DNA of 64,000 bases from Sphingobium fontiphilum. GTDB lineage: Bacteria > Pseudomonadota > Alphaproteobacteria > Sphingomonadales > Sphingomonadaceae. Every line of letters begins with the position of its first letter. Position 1 is the first letter of the stretch. Both the position numbers and the translations under genes were made by a program. The stretch covers positions 345,025 to 409,024 of the forward strand of contig NZ_JACIEB010000003.1 in the NCBI RefSeq assembly GCF_014196635.1, given 5' to 3'. The notes below the pieces were generated by a model. The model made no database searches. It was not told the origin of the DNA and was given only the letters and a program-made list of their open reading frames with translations. Positions 18,633 through 27,942 of the stretch are shown here, piece after piece.

Positions 18633-20321
18633 TCACTTCGCCGCCGCGTTCAGTTGCGGATGGCGCGTGTAGAGGAACCATTGCTGCAGCATCGACAGGC
18701 AGTTGTTGGTGATCCAGTAGACCAGCAGGCCCGCGGCGAAGGGCGCCATGATGAACATCATCAGCCAGGGCATGATGGCGAACACCTGCTGCTGCATCGG
18801 GTCCATCTGCGCGGGGTTCAGCTTGAACTGGAAATACATGGAAACGCCGAGCAACAGCGCCAGAACGCCGATCGCCAGGAAGGCGGGCGGGTTGAAATCG
18901 AGATAGCCGAAGAGGTTCAGGATATGCGCCGGATCGGGCGCGGACAGATCCTTGATCCACAGGACGAAGGGCTGGTGCCGCATTTCGATGGTCAGTTGCA
19001 GCACCTTGTAGAGCGCGAAGAAGATCGGGATCTGGATGAAGATGGGCAGGCAGCCGGCGAGCGGATTGACCTTCTCCTTCTTGTACAGCTCCATCATCTC
19101 CTGCTGGAGCTTGGGCTTGTCGTCCTTGTACTTTTCCTGAAGCGCCTTCATCTTCGGCTGCACCGCGCGCATCGCCGCCATGCTGGCGAACTGGCGCTGG
19201 GCGACCGGGAACATCAGGCCGCGCACGACCAGCGTCAGGCAGATGATGGCGACGCCGAAATTGCCGATATGTTCGAACAGCCAGTGGAGCAGGGCGAAAA
19301 TCGGCTTTTCGAACCAGTAGAACCAGCCCCAGTCGATCGCCCGGTCGAACAGCGGAATGCCCGCGTCCTGATAGGCTTCCAGCGTCTTGACTTCCTTCGC
19401 GCCGACGAAGAGCCGCGACGTCTGCGTGATCGCCTTGCCGGGGGCCAGCATGACCGGAGGCAGGCTGAAATCGGCCTGATACTGGTTGCCCGCGCCCTTG
19501 CGGAACTGGCCGGTCATCGCCGCCTTCTGATCGGGGATCAGCGCGGATAGCCAATATTTGTCGGTAAAGCCCAGCCAGCCGCCCGTGGACTGGAAGCTCT
19601 GGGCCGACGGGCCCTCGTCCAGGTCGGAGAAGTTGACATCATAATTGGCCGCGCCGTTGAACACCCCCATCGGCCCGATATGGATGGTCCAGGTGTCAGG
19701 TTCCTTGGGAATGCCGGTGCGGCTGACAAAGCCGTAGGTCTTGACCCCGACCGTCCCGGCGCCCCGATTGGACAGCGTCTGTTGCGCCGAAATCATGTAA
19801 TTCCGGTCGACCGACAGGCGGATGGCGAAGATCTGGCCCGCGCCATTGTCCCAGCGCAGCGTGACCGGGGTGGCAGGCGTCAGTTCCTTGCCCTCGGCGG
19901 TCCAGACGGTGTTGCCGTCGGGCAGCTTCAGCCCTTCGCCCTGCCAGCCGAAACCGGCATATTCGGCATGTTGCGTGCCGCGCGGGCTGAACAGGCGGAC
20001 GGCGGGCGATCCCTTGTCGATGGTTTCGCGATAGGTGGGCAGGACGATGTCGTCGATGCGCGCGCCGACCAGGTTGATCGAACCGCTCAATTTGGGCGTG
20101 CGGATGGGGATGCGCTGACCCTGGGCGAGCGCGGCGGACAGCGGCACCACCTTGCCCGCGCCCTCGGCGGCTGGCGCGCTGGTCGTTGCGGGCGCGGCTG
20201 CGCCGGTCGCCTGCGCGGGGGCCTTGGCCTGGGGGAAGAAATAGTCGGCGACATATTGCCAGCCAAAGATGATCAGCGCGGTCAGGATGACCGCCATCAC
20301 GATATTCTTCTTGTCGTCCAC
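18633..20321 (-). CDS. yidC: Membrane protein insertase YidC
   Basis: YidC inserts and folds inner-membrane proteins, alone or with SecYEG. The 562-residue Gram-negative form has the first membrane segment NIVMAVILTALIIFGWQYVA, a periplasmic beta-supersandwich domain to about residue 340, and the conserved core NFGVAIICLTLVVRGLMFPV, the MQ[E/A]LYKKEKVNPLAGCLPIFIQ segment and FFALYKVL. The GTG at 20319-20321 (VDDKKNIV) is preferred; an upstream ATG at 20372 would overlap yidD by 17 bp. Confidence 0.95.
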   Translation of the reverse strand: MDDKKNIVMAVILTALIIFGWQYVADYFFPQAKAPAQATGAAAPATTSAPAAEGAGKVVPLSAALAQGQRIPIRTPKLSGSINLVGARIDDIVLPTYRETIDKGSPAVRLFSPRGTQHAEYAGFGWQGEGLKLPDGNTVWTAEGKELTPATPVTLRWDNGAGQIFAIRLSVDRNYMISAQQTLSNRGAGTVGVKTYGFVSRTGIPKEPDTWTIHIGPMGVFNGAANYDVNFSDLDEGPSAQSFQSTGGWLGFTDKYWLSALIPDQKAAMTGQFRKGAGNQYQADFSLPPVMLAPGKAITQTSRLFVGAKEVKTLEAYQDAGIPLFDRAIDWGWFYWFEKPIFALLHWLFEHIGNFGVAIICLTLVVRGLMFPVAQRQFASMAAMRAVQPKMKALQEKYKDDKPKLQQEMMELYKKEKVNPLAGCLPIFIQIPIFFALYKVLQLTIEMRHQPFVLWIKDLSAPDPAHILNLFGYLDFNPPAFLAIGVLALLLGVSMYFQFKLNPAQMDPMQQQVFAIMPWLMMFIMAPFAAGLLVYWITNNCLSMLQQWFLYTRHPQLNAAAK

Positions 20322-20355
20322 GCTGTGTCGGCTCCGCCGTGTCTGTCTGTTTTGG

Positions 20356-20568
20356 TCAGGGGACCGGGTCATAGCCCGAACCGCCCCATGGGTGGCATCG
20401 CATTAGCCGTTTGAAGGCGAGCCAGCTACCCTTGAGCGCGCCATATTTTTTGAGCGCCTGAATGGCGTATTCCGAGCAGGACGGGGCGTAGCGGCAACTG
20501 GGCGGCAGGATGCGCGAAGGGCCGATCTGCCAGGCGCGGGCGACCAGCATCAGCAGCCGGGCGATCAT
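20356..20568 (-). CDS. yidD: Membrane protein insertion efficiency factor YidD
   Basis: The 70-residue product shows the YidD pattern CRYAPSCSEYAIQALKKYG and LMRCHPWGGSGYDPVP. It is a small amphipathic protein on the cytoplasmic face of the membrane near YidC. It overlaps rnpA by 4 bp and lies directly before yidC, the usual order. Confidence 0.95.
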   Translation of the reverse strand: MIARLLMLVARAWQIGPSRILPPSCRYAPSCSEYAIQALKKYGALKGSWLAFKRLMRCHPWGGSGYDPVP

Positions 20569-20906
20569 GGCGCTTTCCTCGCCACCTTGCCCAGCGCCTT
20601 TTCCAGTTCGGCGCGCAGCAGGGCGAAGTCGCGCTCCACCCCGTCGGCCCGGCCGATCAGCACATGGTCGGCGCCCGCGCGGCCGCGCACCGGCAGCAAC
20701 TCGCGGGCCAGAACGCGAAAACGGCGCTTCATCCGGTTACGAACGACAGCGCCGCCAATCTTCTTGGTCACGGTGATGCCGAACCGCATCGCCGGGTCGC
20801 CGTCCTGCCGATCACGGACCAGCAGGACAAAGCCGGGCATGGGCGCGCGGTGCCCGCGATTGGCGGCCAGAAAATCGGCCCGCCGTCGCATCACCGTCGG
20901 CGCCAT
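20565..20906 (-). CDS. rnpA: Ribonuclease P protein component
   Basis: This basic 113-residue protein binds the RNase P RNA for tRNA 5' processing. The hallmark RNR motif is in VVRNRMKRRFRVLARE, with RFGITVTKKIGGAVVRN before it and RADFLAANRG at the N terminus. It lies 17 bp after rpmH on the same strand. Confidence 0.94.
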   Translation of the reverse strand: MAPTVMRRRADFLAANRGHRAPMPGFVLLVRDRQDGDPAMRFGITVTKKIGGAVVRNRMKRRFRVLARELLPVRGRAGADHVLIGRADGVERDFALLRAELEKALGKVARKAP

Positions 20907-20923
20907 GCCGACTGCGTCCTCGT

Positions 20924-21058
20924 TCAGGCGCAGAGATTCTTGCGGCCGCGAGCGCGACGGGCGCGAATCACATTGCGGCCGCCGGGGGTGGCCATGCGGC
21001 TGCGGAAACCGTGACGGCGCTTCCGAACCAGATTGCTCGGCTGAAAGGTGCGCTTCAT
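20924..21058 (-). CDS. rpmH: Ribosomal protein bL34
   Basis: The 44-residue product begins [19 protein letters not shown] and continues [11 protein letters not shown] then RRARGRK, a near-consensus L34. It leads the rnpA-yidD-yidC block. The 137 bp before it (21059-21195) should hold the promoter; I did not identify a clear -10/-35 pair. Confidence 0.97.
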   Translation of the reverse strand: MKRTFQPSNLVRKRRHGFRSRMATPGGRNVIRARRARGRKNLCA

Positions 21059-21195
21059 CGTTCTATCCTCAATAAAAATCGCGAATCGGGCATGACGAAA
21101 AAGGGCCGCCAAAGCCGGCGGCCTCTTGTCAGGCTGGCTCCGATAGGGAAAGGGCCGCGCAAAGTCAACGCCCGAGCGCGGCCTTCCGCCCGTTT

Positions 21196-21660
21196 TCAGT
21201 CGGCCGCCATGGCCGCTTCCGCCAGTTCGGCAAGCTGGTCGGCGACGATGGCCCAGCCCTGTTCAAAGCCCATATCCTTGTGGCTCTGCATCGCTTCATC
21301 GCTCCAATGACGGGCCGTTCCGGTATAGCGCGTGCCATCGCCCTCCGGCTCGAACGCGAAAATGCCGGTCATAAAGGGCTCAGCGGGAATCCACCCGGCG
21401 CGGAAGGCGTCGGTGGTGACGGCCAGCCGTTCGGGGACAACCTCCAGAAAGACGCCGTCGCTCGGCATTTCCTCGCCATCGGGGCCTTTCATCAGCATGG
21501 CGAAGCGGCCGCCGGGGCGCAGGTCCATTTCGATGATTTCGGCCCGCCAGGGCTTTGGGCACCAGAATTCGGCGGTTTGCTGAGTCCACACGCGCCACAC
21601 GACCGATGGCGGCGCGGCGATATGGCGCGTGACGGACAATTCATGGAGATTGTCGCTCAT
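21196..21660 (-). CDS. SRPBCC / AHSA1-like protein
   Basis: The 154-residue protein has the START/Bet v1-like pattern of AHSA1 proteins: [38 protein letters not shown] and [20 protein letters not shown]. It is the last gene of a four-gene run (DUF1428, two VOC genes, this one) with 4-bp overlaps. An HxlR gene divergent from that run may regulate it. Ligand unknown. Confidence 0.88.
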   Translation of the reverse strand: MSDNLHELSVTRHIAAPPSVVWRVWTQQTAEFWCPKPWRAEIIEMDLRPGGRFAMLMKGPDGEEMPSDGVFLEVVPERLAVTTDAFRAGWIPAEPFMTGIFAFEPEGDGTRYTGTARHWSDEAMQSHKDMGFEQGWAIVADQLAELAEAAMAAD

Positions 21661-22139
21661 ATCGCTTCCCCTCCAAAAGCCGCCTCCAGCTTGGCGACGT
21701 CCAGCTTGCCCATTGGCATCATCGCGGCCATCATCCGGCCGATGGCGGCGCTGTCGCCGCTTGCGTGCATGGCGATCACGCTTTGCGGAACCAGTTGCCA
21801 GGACAGCCCATATCGGTCCTTTACCCATCCACATCGGCTTGGCGTCCCGCCATCGGCGGTCAGCGCGTCGAACAGCCTGTCGACCTCCGCCTGGTCGGCG
21901 CAGGCGACCGACAAGGAAATGGCCTCGGTAAAGGGGAATTGCGGGCCGCCGTTCAGCGCCTGGAACGGTCGCCCGCGCAGGGTGAAGGCGACGAGCATGG
22001 CGGTTCCGGCGGGCGCCGCCATGCCATCGCCATAATGGCTGACCGCGTCGATCGAGCCGCCGAACAGGTCGACGTAGAAGCGCGCCGCTTCCTCCGCCTG
22101 CCCGTCGAACCACAGGCAAGGCGCGATAACGCCGGTCAC
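21657..22139 (-). CDS. VOC-family protein, PhnB/3-demethylubiquinone methyltransferase-like
   Basis: The 160-residue product resembles the PhnB branch of the vicinal-oxygen-chelate fold: APCLWFDGQAEEAARFYVDL, FTLRGRPFQALNGGPQFPFT, then GWVKDRYGLSWQLVPQ. The GTG at 22137-22139 overlaps the previous stop by 4 bp (GTGA), and its own stop overlaps the SRPBCC start. It is likely cytosolic; the substrate is not known. Confidence 0.88.
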   Translation of the reverse strand: MTGVIAPCLWFDGQAEEAARFYVDLFGGSIDAVSHYGDGMAAPAGTAMLVAFTLRGRPFQALNGGPQFPFTEAISLSVACADQAEVDRLFDALTADGGTPSRCGWVKDRYGLSWQLVPQSVIAMHASGDSAAIGRMMAAMMPMGKLDVAKLEAAFGGEAI

Positions 22140-22948
22140 GCGCCCTTTTCCGCGTCGGCGCGCATTCCCACCAGCGCGAACATCGCGCCCTGCGGGTCTA
22201 GCCCCTGAATGATCCATGCGCCGCCCGGCACTTCCATCGGGCCGTTCAGCACCGTGCCGCCGCCCGCCTTCACCCTTTCGACCGCCGCGTCTATATCGGT
22301 CACGACGAAATAGAAAAGCCACAGCGGCATGGGCATTTCGGCGGGGCGGGCCATCATGCCGCCGTCCATCGCCTCAAAATCGGCGTCGCCGGATTGGGAG
22401 AAAAGCTGATATTGGCCCATCTCGCCCATGTCCATGGCGTCGCCTGTGGTCCAGCCGAACTGTCCGGTGTAGAAGGCGAGATCGGCGTCGAAAGCGCCGC
22501 TGTAAAGCTCGTGCCAGCCGACATGGCCGGTCGCCATCGGGGGCGGCGCATCCATGCCTTCGGGGCTGGAGCCTTTCATCAGCATGAAGGTCGCGCCGCC
22601 CGGATCGCCGATCACGGCGAAGCGGCCGACGCCAGCTATGTCCTCCGGCGCGCGGCGCACCGATCCGCCCGCGTCGGTCAGTCGCCGGGCATCGGCATCG
22701 ACATCAGCCGAGCCGATATAGCCGCCCCACCAGGGTTGCATGCCGCAATCCTTCGCGTCGTCGGGAATCGCCATGATCCCGCCCAACGGCCCGGCGCTGC
22801 CCGAGATGATGGTGTAGGGATAGCCCACATCGCCGCCGAATGCCGCGCTCGTCCAGCCGACGACGTGGCTGTAAAAGGCGATCGCGCCCTGCGGATCGCT
22901 GGTCATCAGTTCATACCAGAAGAATCGGCCGTTCGGGTCGGTCATCAT
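22136..22948 (-). CDS. Two-domain VOC (glyoxalase-like) protein
   Basis: Two successive VOC modules are visible in 270 residues. The first starts RFFWYELMTSDPQGAIAFYS and ends GVGRFAVIGDPGGATFMLMK. The second starts GHVGWHELYSGAFDADLAFY and ends GAWIIQGLDPQGAMFALVG. ATGs at 22946-22948 and 22943-22945 are both possible. It is a middle gene of the operon controlled from 23337-23455. The reaction cannot be named. Confidence 0.88.
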   Translation of the reverse strand: MMTDPNGRFFWYELMTSDPQGAIAFYSHVVGWTSAAFGGDVGYPYTIISGSAGPLGGIMAIPDDAKDCGMQPWWGGYIGSADVDADARRLTDAGGSVRRAPEDIAGVGRFAVIGDPGGATFMLMKGSSPEGMDAPPPMATGHVGWHELYSGAFDADLAFYTGQFGWTTGDAMDMGEMGQYQLFSQSGDADFEAMDGGMMARPAEMPMPLWLFYFVVTDIDAAVERVKAGGGTVLNGPMEVPGGAWIIQGLDPQGAMFALVGMRADAEKGA

Positions 22949-22976
22949 CGCTCTCCAGGGGGAAGGAGGAAAAGGA

Positions 22977-23336
22977 TCAGGCGCGCTCGTCCACCAGCAC
23001 GGAAAAGCCGCCATAGATGAGGCGCGCGCCGGCAAAGGGCATGTCGCCATCCTCCGGCTGCATCCGTTCATCGGCCATGATCTTGTCATGGGCGGCGTCG
23101 CGGATTTCGCGGCTGGGCCATTCGATCCAGGAAAAGACGACCTCCTCGCCTTCTTCCGCGATCACGGCGGTGCGAAAATCATTGATCTTGCCGGGCTTTA
23201 TATCGTCGGCCCAGCATTCGACGACGCGGGTTGCGCCATATTCGATGAAAATCGGCGCGGCCTTCGCCGCCAGCGCGCGATAGGCTTCCTTGTTGCCGCG
23301 CGGCACGGGAATGACGAAGCCTTCCATATAGGCCAT
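22977..23336 (-). CDS. DUF1428 family protein
   Basis: The 119-residue product has the DUF1428 (YbaA-like) pattern YMEGFVIPVPRGNKEAY, VVECWADDIKPGKINDF and the ending IYGGFSVLVDE. It folds as a dimeric alpha+beta (ferredoxin-like) barrel and its role is unknown. It is the first gene of the reverse-strand operon and faces the HxlR regulator across a palindromic region. Confidence 0.9.
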   Translation of the reverse strand: MAYMEGFVIPVPRGNKEAYRALAAKAAPIFIEYGATRVVECWADDIKPGKINDFRTAVIAEEGEEVVFSWIEWPSREIRDAAHDKIMADERMQPEDGDMPFAGARLIYGGFSVLVDERA

Positions 23337-23409
23337 ATTCTCTCTCCTCGGCACAGGCGCCGCGACCGTCGAGCGACTCGCGGCTTGATCCTTGTGCCGC
23401 CATGACTTA

Positions 23410-23460
23410 CATAATTCAACTCACAAGTTATGAAATATAACCAGAATGGGTTGAGTTGAA
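23410..23460. promoter_or_regulatory. Palindromic operator region for the HxlR/DUF1428 divergent promoters
   Basis: TTCAACTCA at 23415-23423 and TGAGTTGAA at 23452-23460 form a perfect 9-bp inverted repeat. The stretch 23410-23432 is itself an imperfect palindrome with CATAA and TTATG ends. The region is AT-rich compared with its surroundings. The right half-site covers the TTG start of the regulator gene, which suggests autoregulation together with control of the divergent operon. Confidence 0.6.
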
Positions 23461-24118
23461 AAAGAGAGCCTATATCGACGGGTGCGCCACCGCTCATGCG
23501 CTGGATCTGGTTGGCGACCGCTGGGCCATGCCCGTCATCCGCGAACTGATATTGGGGCCGAAACGCTTTTCCGACCTGCGCGCCGCCCTGCCCGGCATCA
23601 GCGCCAATGTGCTGACGCAGCGGCTGGAGGAACTGGAGGCCGGGGCCATCGTCATTCGCCGCCGTCTGCCGCCGCCCGCCTCCGTGCAGGTCTATGACCT
23701 CACCGACTGGGGGCGTGAATCGGAAATATTGTTTCAGGTCATCGGGCGTTGGGCGGCGCGATCCCCCACCATGCGGCCGGGGATGCCGATGAGCGTGTCG
23801 TCGGTCATCCTGTCGATGCGCACCATGATCGCGCGGGACCGGATCGGCGACAGGCGCGCCGCCATCGGCTTCCGTTTCGGCGAGGAGCAGTTTCGCGCGG
23901 TGCTGGCCGATGGCGACATGCGGCTGGATCGCGGACAGGCCGATGGAGCCGACGCGATTTTCAGCGGCGATCAGAACGCGCTCGCCGCCGCCCTCTATGC
24001 GGCCGCGCCGCTGGAGGCGCTCGACGGGTTGCGGGTGGAGGGGGATGCGGCGCTTGCCCGCTGGTTCACGGGCCTGTTCCCGCTGCCGCCCAAGGCGCCA
24101 GCCGCCGGGAGCCATTAG
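23456..24118 (+). CDS. HxlR-type transcriptional regulator with SCP2-like C-terminal part
   Basis: Residues 1 to ~100 form the HxlR winged helix: LDLVGDRWAMPVIRELILGP, FSDLRAALPGISANVLTQRL and VQVYDLTDWG. The remaining ~120 residues, which include DAIFSGDQNALAAALYAA then LRVEGDAALARWFTGLFPLP, resemble the SCP2 sterol-carrier fold found fused to some HxlR proteins and might bind a hydrophobic ligand. The start is TTG at 23456. It is divergent from the DUF1428/VOC/SRPBCC operon and is probably its regulator. Confidence 0.85.
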   Translation: MKKRAYIDGCATAHALDLVGDRWAMPVIRELILGPKRFSDLRAALPGISANVLTQRLEELEAGAIVIRRRLPPPASVQVYDLTDWGRESEILFQVIGRWAARSPTMRPGMPMSVSSVILSMRTMIARDRIGDRRAAIGFRFGEEQFRAVLADGDMRLDRGQADGADAIFSGDQNALAAALYAAAPLEALDGLRVEGDAALARWFTGLFPLPPKAPAAGSH

Positions 24119-25038
24119 CGGCGCTGGCGCGCCCGCCTGGCGGCATCGTCGCGCCCGACGGTCAAGGCGCGGACGCGCTCGACGCCTTCCCTGAACTCGC
24201 CGCCGCGAATGCCGCCCTGTCCCGCGCGGGTATAGAAAGCCTCGGCCACGCCATAATCGCCCCGGCGTTCGGCGCACAAGCCCAGGTTGAAGAGCAGCGA
24301 TGCGTTGCCCGGCAAGGCGCGGTCCATGTCGGCCCATTGGGCGCAGGCGGCGTCGGCGTCGCGTTGGGACAGTTTGACGCTGTCGCGGAACCGCTGGCCG
24401 GTCGCCTTGTCCATGCCCTCACGCCCTTCGCGCAGGCGCACGCGGTAATTTTCATGGCGCGGGGTGATGTCGTCGACAAAGCGATCGGCAGCGGTCCCGA
24501 CCATCCGGCGGATCGAATCGCGTGGGCTGCGCTGATCCTTGTCGCCCGGACAGGTCACGATGATGTCGGTCTGCGGGCGGGTTTCGGTGTAAAGAATGCG
24601 CCCGTCGCCGCTGTCCGCCACCCGCAATGTGGACGAGAAACTGACCGTCTGTTGCAGGCAGAGCGCCTCGACCTTTTCCTTGCGGACGCATTTGTCGCCC
24701 GACCGCTCGACGCATTGCTCCTTCTGTCGCTTCACGTTGCTGTCGCGCACCGTGGCGTCGGCCATGCCGTTGACGATCATGTCCGCGTCGGGGCCATTGC
24801 GGGTCAGCGCGATCAGATCATAATGGGGCGCTCCATCCGGCCCGGTGCGCGCCAGCCGGTCCTCGATGGCGAGGGCCAACGCCGCGCCATCCCGTCCGGC
24901 GATGCGGTCGACGCCGATGCTGCGCGCCAGACTGACCTCCCGCCAGCGCGCCGGGAAATGGCCGTTCATTTCGAACACTTCCGCCCGGGCCGATGGCGCG
25001 GCGCTGGCGATCAGGAACAGGCATAGGGCGCGGCGCAT
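24115..25038 (-). CDS. Exported TPR-like protein of unknown function
   Basis: A signal peptide (MRRALCLFLIASAAPSARA, cleavage near residue 19) is followed by a ~180-residue domain with a Cys pair region (KEQCVERSGDKC) and LYTETRPQTDIIVTCPGD. The C-terminal helical part, LPGNASLLFNLGLCAERRGD then YGVAEAFYTRAG, resembles one or two TPR units. It is periplasmic. I cannot name a family. It overlaps the convergent HxlR gene by 4 bp. Confidence 0.7.
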   Translation of the reverse strand: MRRALCLFLIASAAPSARAEVFEMNGHFPARWREVSLARSIGVDRIAGRDGAALALAIEDRLARTGPDGAPHYDLIALTRNGPDADMIVNGMADATVRDSNVKRQKEQCVERSGDKCVRKEKVEALCLQQTVSFSSTLRVADSGDGRILYTETRPQTDIIVTCPGDKDQRSPRDSIRRMVGTAADRFVDDITPRHENYRVRLREGREGMDKATGQRFRDSVKLSQRDADAACAQWADMDRALPGNASLLFNLGLCAERRGDYGVAEAFYTRAGQGGIRGGEFREGVERVRALTVGRDDAARRARQRR

Positions 25039-25182
25039 GAAATTTCCCCGGCAAAATGGCGGCTGCACGGGGGTTTAGCAGGGCTTCGCGTGCGATCAAG
25101 CGGCGCGCCCGGCGTTAGTGGGCTGTGGGCCGGTCGGGAAGGCTGAAATCGCGCAATGGTTCCCGATGGCGCAACAGGCTGT

Positions 25183-26148
25183 TCACGGCTGCGTCGAGGT
25201 GGAAGGTTCGCCCTGAGAGGAGACTGGCTCACCGGAAACAGGCGCCGTGACGGGGCGTTGCTTCGTCCTGCGCTCTGGCGGCGCGGGATCGTCGAGGCTG
25301 GTGCGCATTCCGCGCAGAACATCTATTTCCGCCTTGCGCCGCGCCAGATAAAAATCGCGGGTGGTGGCGTAGGGATCGGCGCTCTCGTCGCGCAGCTTCC
25401 TGATCAGGTCATCATTATTGGCGCGTTCGTCGAGCGAGCTGATGACGGTCTTGGAAACGGCGAATAGCGGCGTGTTGAAGGGCTTACCGACCGCCAACGG
25501 CAGGATCGCCAGGTCAAAGGGGCGCGCCAGCATGTCGCGCAAGGTGGTAGGGCCGATCACCGGCAGAAAGAAATAGGGGCCGGGCCCAACGCCATAATAG
25601 CCCAGCGTGTCGGCCATGCCATTGGACCGGCGGGGCAGGTGGAACGGCTTGCGCTTGGCGATGTCGAACAGGCCCGCGATGCCCAAAGTCGTGTTGATGA
25701 CGAACCGGCCGGCGGTTTCGGCCGCCTTGCCAGGCTTCATCTGTAGCAGGAAGTTCACGAACACGATCGGTTCGTCGAGATTTTTCAGCACATTGGTCAC
25801 GCCACGGCGCGCGGCGCGCGGCATAGTGTCCTTATAGGTCGTCGCGATCGGGCCGACCACCGCCTCGTCCACAGCCTGCACCGCCTTGAACGAGGCGACG
25901 TTGATCTCCTCCACGGGGTCGGCGGCGATCCGCTTGCGCCCGGTGATGATGATTTCGCCGCTGGACGGGGACGGCGGCGTGGAAGTGGGTTGCTCGTCCG
26001 GTGCGGCCGCAGCCTCCGCCGGCGGAGCGACCGGGTCGGACCCGGATATGACCTGTTCGTCGGCCAAAGCCATGGGCGCATAGGCAAGCTGGGCGGCCGG
26101 GGGCTGACTGGCGGCAAGCAGGGGGATGGCCAGCAGTTGAAAACTCAT
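25183..26148 (-). CDS. mlaA: MlaA/VacJ-family outer-membrane lipid-asymmetry protein
   Basis: The core matches MlaA, the outer-membrane part of the retrograde phospholipid transport system: FVNFLLQMKPGKAAETAGRF, NTTLGIAGLFDIAK, TLGYYGVGPGPYFFLPVIGP and LRDMLARPFDL. The 321-residue product has a long Pro/Ala/Ser-rich lead of ~75 residues. No lipobox cysteine is seen in the first 60 residues (LLAASQ where LAAC would be expected). It may use a non-lipoprotein signal, or its start may be misplaced. No other mla genes are in the window. Confidence 0.85.
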   Translation of the reverse strand: MSFQLLAIPLLAASQPPAAQLAYAPMALADEQVISGSDPVAPPAEAAAAPDEQPTSTPPSPSSGEIIITGRKRIAADPVEEINVASFKAVQAVDEAVVGPIATTYKDTMPRAARRGVTNVLKNLDEPIVFVNFLLQMKPGKAAETAGRFVINTTLGIAGLFDIAKRKPFHLPRRSNGMADTLGYYGVGPGPYFFLPVIGPTTLRDMLARPFDLAILPLAVGKPFNTPLFAVSKTVISSLDERANNDDLIRKLRDESADPYATTRDFYLARRKAEIDVLRGMRTSLDDPAPPERRTKQRPVTAPVSGEPVSSQGEPSTSTQP

Positions 26149-26325
26149 TCGACGGTCACTCTACCCCAGTTTGGCGGCGCGCCGGCGCGCCCGAAAGACC
26201 GGCAACCACGCCCGGATGCCCGTGCGTGCGCCAACCGCCTGCATAACAGGACTCCGCCGAAGCGGAAAAACCTCAGTCCGAAAATCATGCTGGCGCCGGT
26301 TCCGACCGTATAAATCATTTTCGGG

Positions 26326-26364
26326 ACCGGTCGTTCCATCGGTCATAGCAGATGAACGACCGGT
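26326..26364. promoter_or_regulatory. Perfect 11-bp inverted repeat upstream of mlaA
   Basis: ACCGGTCGTTC (26326-26336) and GAACGACCGGT (26354-26364) pair perfectly across a 17-nt spacer. It lies between the aroF stop and the mlaA start, both on the reverse strand. No T-run follows on either strand, so an operator or processing hairpin is as likely as a terminator. Confidence 0.5.
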
Positions 26365-26368
26365 GAAT

Positions 26369-26407
26369 CCGACGGGGCGCGGCCCATTGCGGCTCGCCCC
26401 CTGTCGG
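26369..26407 (-). terminator. Possible hairpin terminator after the DAHP synthase gene
   Basis: CCGAC and GTCGG enclose GGGGCG and CGCCCC arms, giving a long GC-rich hairpin 15 bp downstream of the DAHP synthase stop. A clear U-tract is missing, so efficiency is uncertain and the structure may only stabilise the mRNA 3' end. Confidence 0.4.
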
Positions 26408-26421
26408 TAAAAGACCGAAAA

Positions 26422-27810
26422 TCAGGCCGCCGCGCGGCGTTCCTTCAGTTCCTCGTTCAGCATTTCGGCGAGCAGGAAAGCCAGTTCCAGGCTCTGCGCC
26501 GCGTTGAGGCGCGGGTCGCAATGAGTGTGGTAACGGTCGGCCAGCCCTTCGTCGGTGATGGCGATGGCGCCGCCGGTGCATTCCGTCACATTCTGCCCGG
26601 TCATTTCGGCATGGATGCCGCCGCCAAAGCTGCCCTCCGCCCTGTGGACGGCGAAGAAGCCGCGCACTTCGGCCAGGATACGGTCGAACGGACGGGTCTT
26701 GTACCCATTGGCGGCCTTGACGACGTTGCCGTGCATCGGGTCGCAGCTCCACACCACCGGATGGCCTTCGCGCATCACCGCGCGGACCAGTCTGGGCAGG
26801 CCCGCCTCGATCTTGTCATGGCCATAGCGGGTGATGAGCGTGATCCGCCCGGCTTCCCTTGACGGGTTAAGCGTGTCGAGCAGGCGCAGCAGCGCATCGG
26901 GCTCCAGCGTCGGACCGCATTTCATGCCGATCGGATTGCCGATGCCGCGCAGATATTCGACATGGGCCGACCCGTCGAACCGGGTGCGGTCGCCGATCCA
27001 CAGCATGTGGGCCGACGTGTCATACCATTGTCCGGTCAGCGAATCGCGCCGCGTCAACGCCTGTTCATAGGGCAGCAGCAAGGCTTCATGGCTGGTGTAG
27101 AAATCCGTGCCCTTCAATTGCGGCACGGTTTCCGCGTCGAGGCCGCAGGCGCGCATGAAGGCCAGCGCCTCGCCAATGCGGTCCGCCATTTCCTCGAACT
27201 TGGCCGACCAGGGGCTGCGGCCCATGAAGTCCAGCGTCCATTGGTGGACATGGTCCAGCGTGGCATAGCCGCCGGTCGAAAAGGCGCGCAGCAGATTGAG
27301 GGTCGCCGCCGACTGGTTATAGGCGCGCACCATGCGCTGCGGATCGGGCTCCCGCGATTCGGGCGTGAAAGCGATGTCGTTGACATTGTCGCCGCGATAG
27401 CTGGGCAGTTCGACGCCATCGATGGTCTCGGTCGCCGCCGAGCGGGGCTTGGCGAACTGGCCCGCCATGCGGCCGACCTTCACCACCGGCAGCTTCGACG
27501 CGAAGGTCAGCACCACCGCCATCTGCAACAGCACGCGGAACGTGTCGCGGATGTTGTTCGGGTGGAACTCCGCGAAGCTTTCGGCGCAATCGCCGCCCTG
27601 GAGCAGGAAAGCGTTGCCGGCCGAAACCTTCGCCAGTTCCGCCTTCAGGTTGCGCGCTTCGCCCGCAAAGACGAGCGGAGGAAAGCTGCCAAGCTGGGTT
27701 TCGACCGCGGCCAGCGCCGCCTTGTCCTTATACTCCGGCATCTGCAGCCCCTGATGGGACCGCCAGCTTTCCGGCGTCCAATTCGCCGCCACGTCACGCA
27801 CTCCTGCCAT
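26422..27810 (-). CDS. 3-deoxy-7-phosphoheptulonate synthase, class II
   Basis: This enzyme condenses PEP and erythrose 4-phosphate in the first step of the shikimate pathway. The 462-residue protein is the plant-like class II type: [68 protein letters not shown] and [18 protein letters not shown]. Length and start ([16 protein letters not shown]) are usual. It is divergent from the cNMP-binding protein gene; 27811-27942 is the shared promoter region. Confidence 0.96.
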   Translation of the reverse strand: MAGVRDVAANWTPESWRSHQGLQMPEYKDKAALAAVETQLGSFPPLVFAGEARNLKAELAKVSAGNAFLLQGGDCAESFAEFHPNNIRDTFRVLLQMAVVLTFASKLPVVKVGRMAGQFAKPRSAATETIDGVELPSYRGDNVNDIAFTPESREPDPQRMVRAYNQSAATLNLLRAFSTGGYATLDHVHQWTLDFMGRSPWSAKFEEMADRIGEALAFMRACGLDAETVPQLKGTDFYTSHEALLLPYEQALTRRDSLTGQWYDTSAHMLWIGDRTRFDGSAHVEYLRGIGNPIGMKCGPTLEPDALLRLLDTLNPSREAGRITLITRYGHDKIEAGLPRLVRAVMREGHPVVWSCDPMHGNVVKAANGYKTRPFDRILAEVRGFFAVHRAEGSFGGGIHAEMTGQNVTECTGGAIAITDEGLADRYHTHCDPRLNAAQSLELAFLLAEMLNEELKERRAAA

Positions 27811-27942
27811 TAAGCCTGAAAAATAGGGGCCGCCTCTACGCCTGTGAAGGGGTCAAGGCAAGCATAAGCGCGGTCGCACGGCGGTTTTCATGCGCGTCGC
27901 GCCGCTTTAGGGTTAGAGGATGACGGGTAAGGAAGGTGATTC

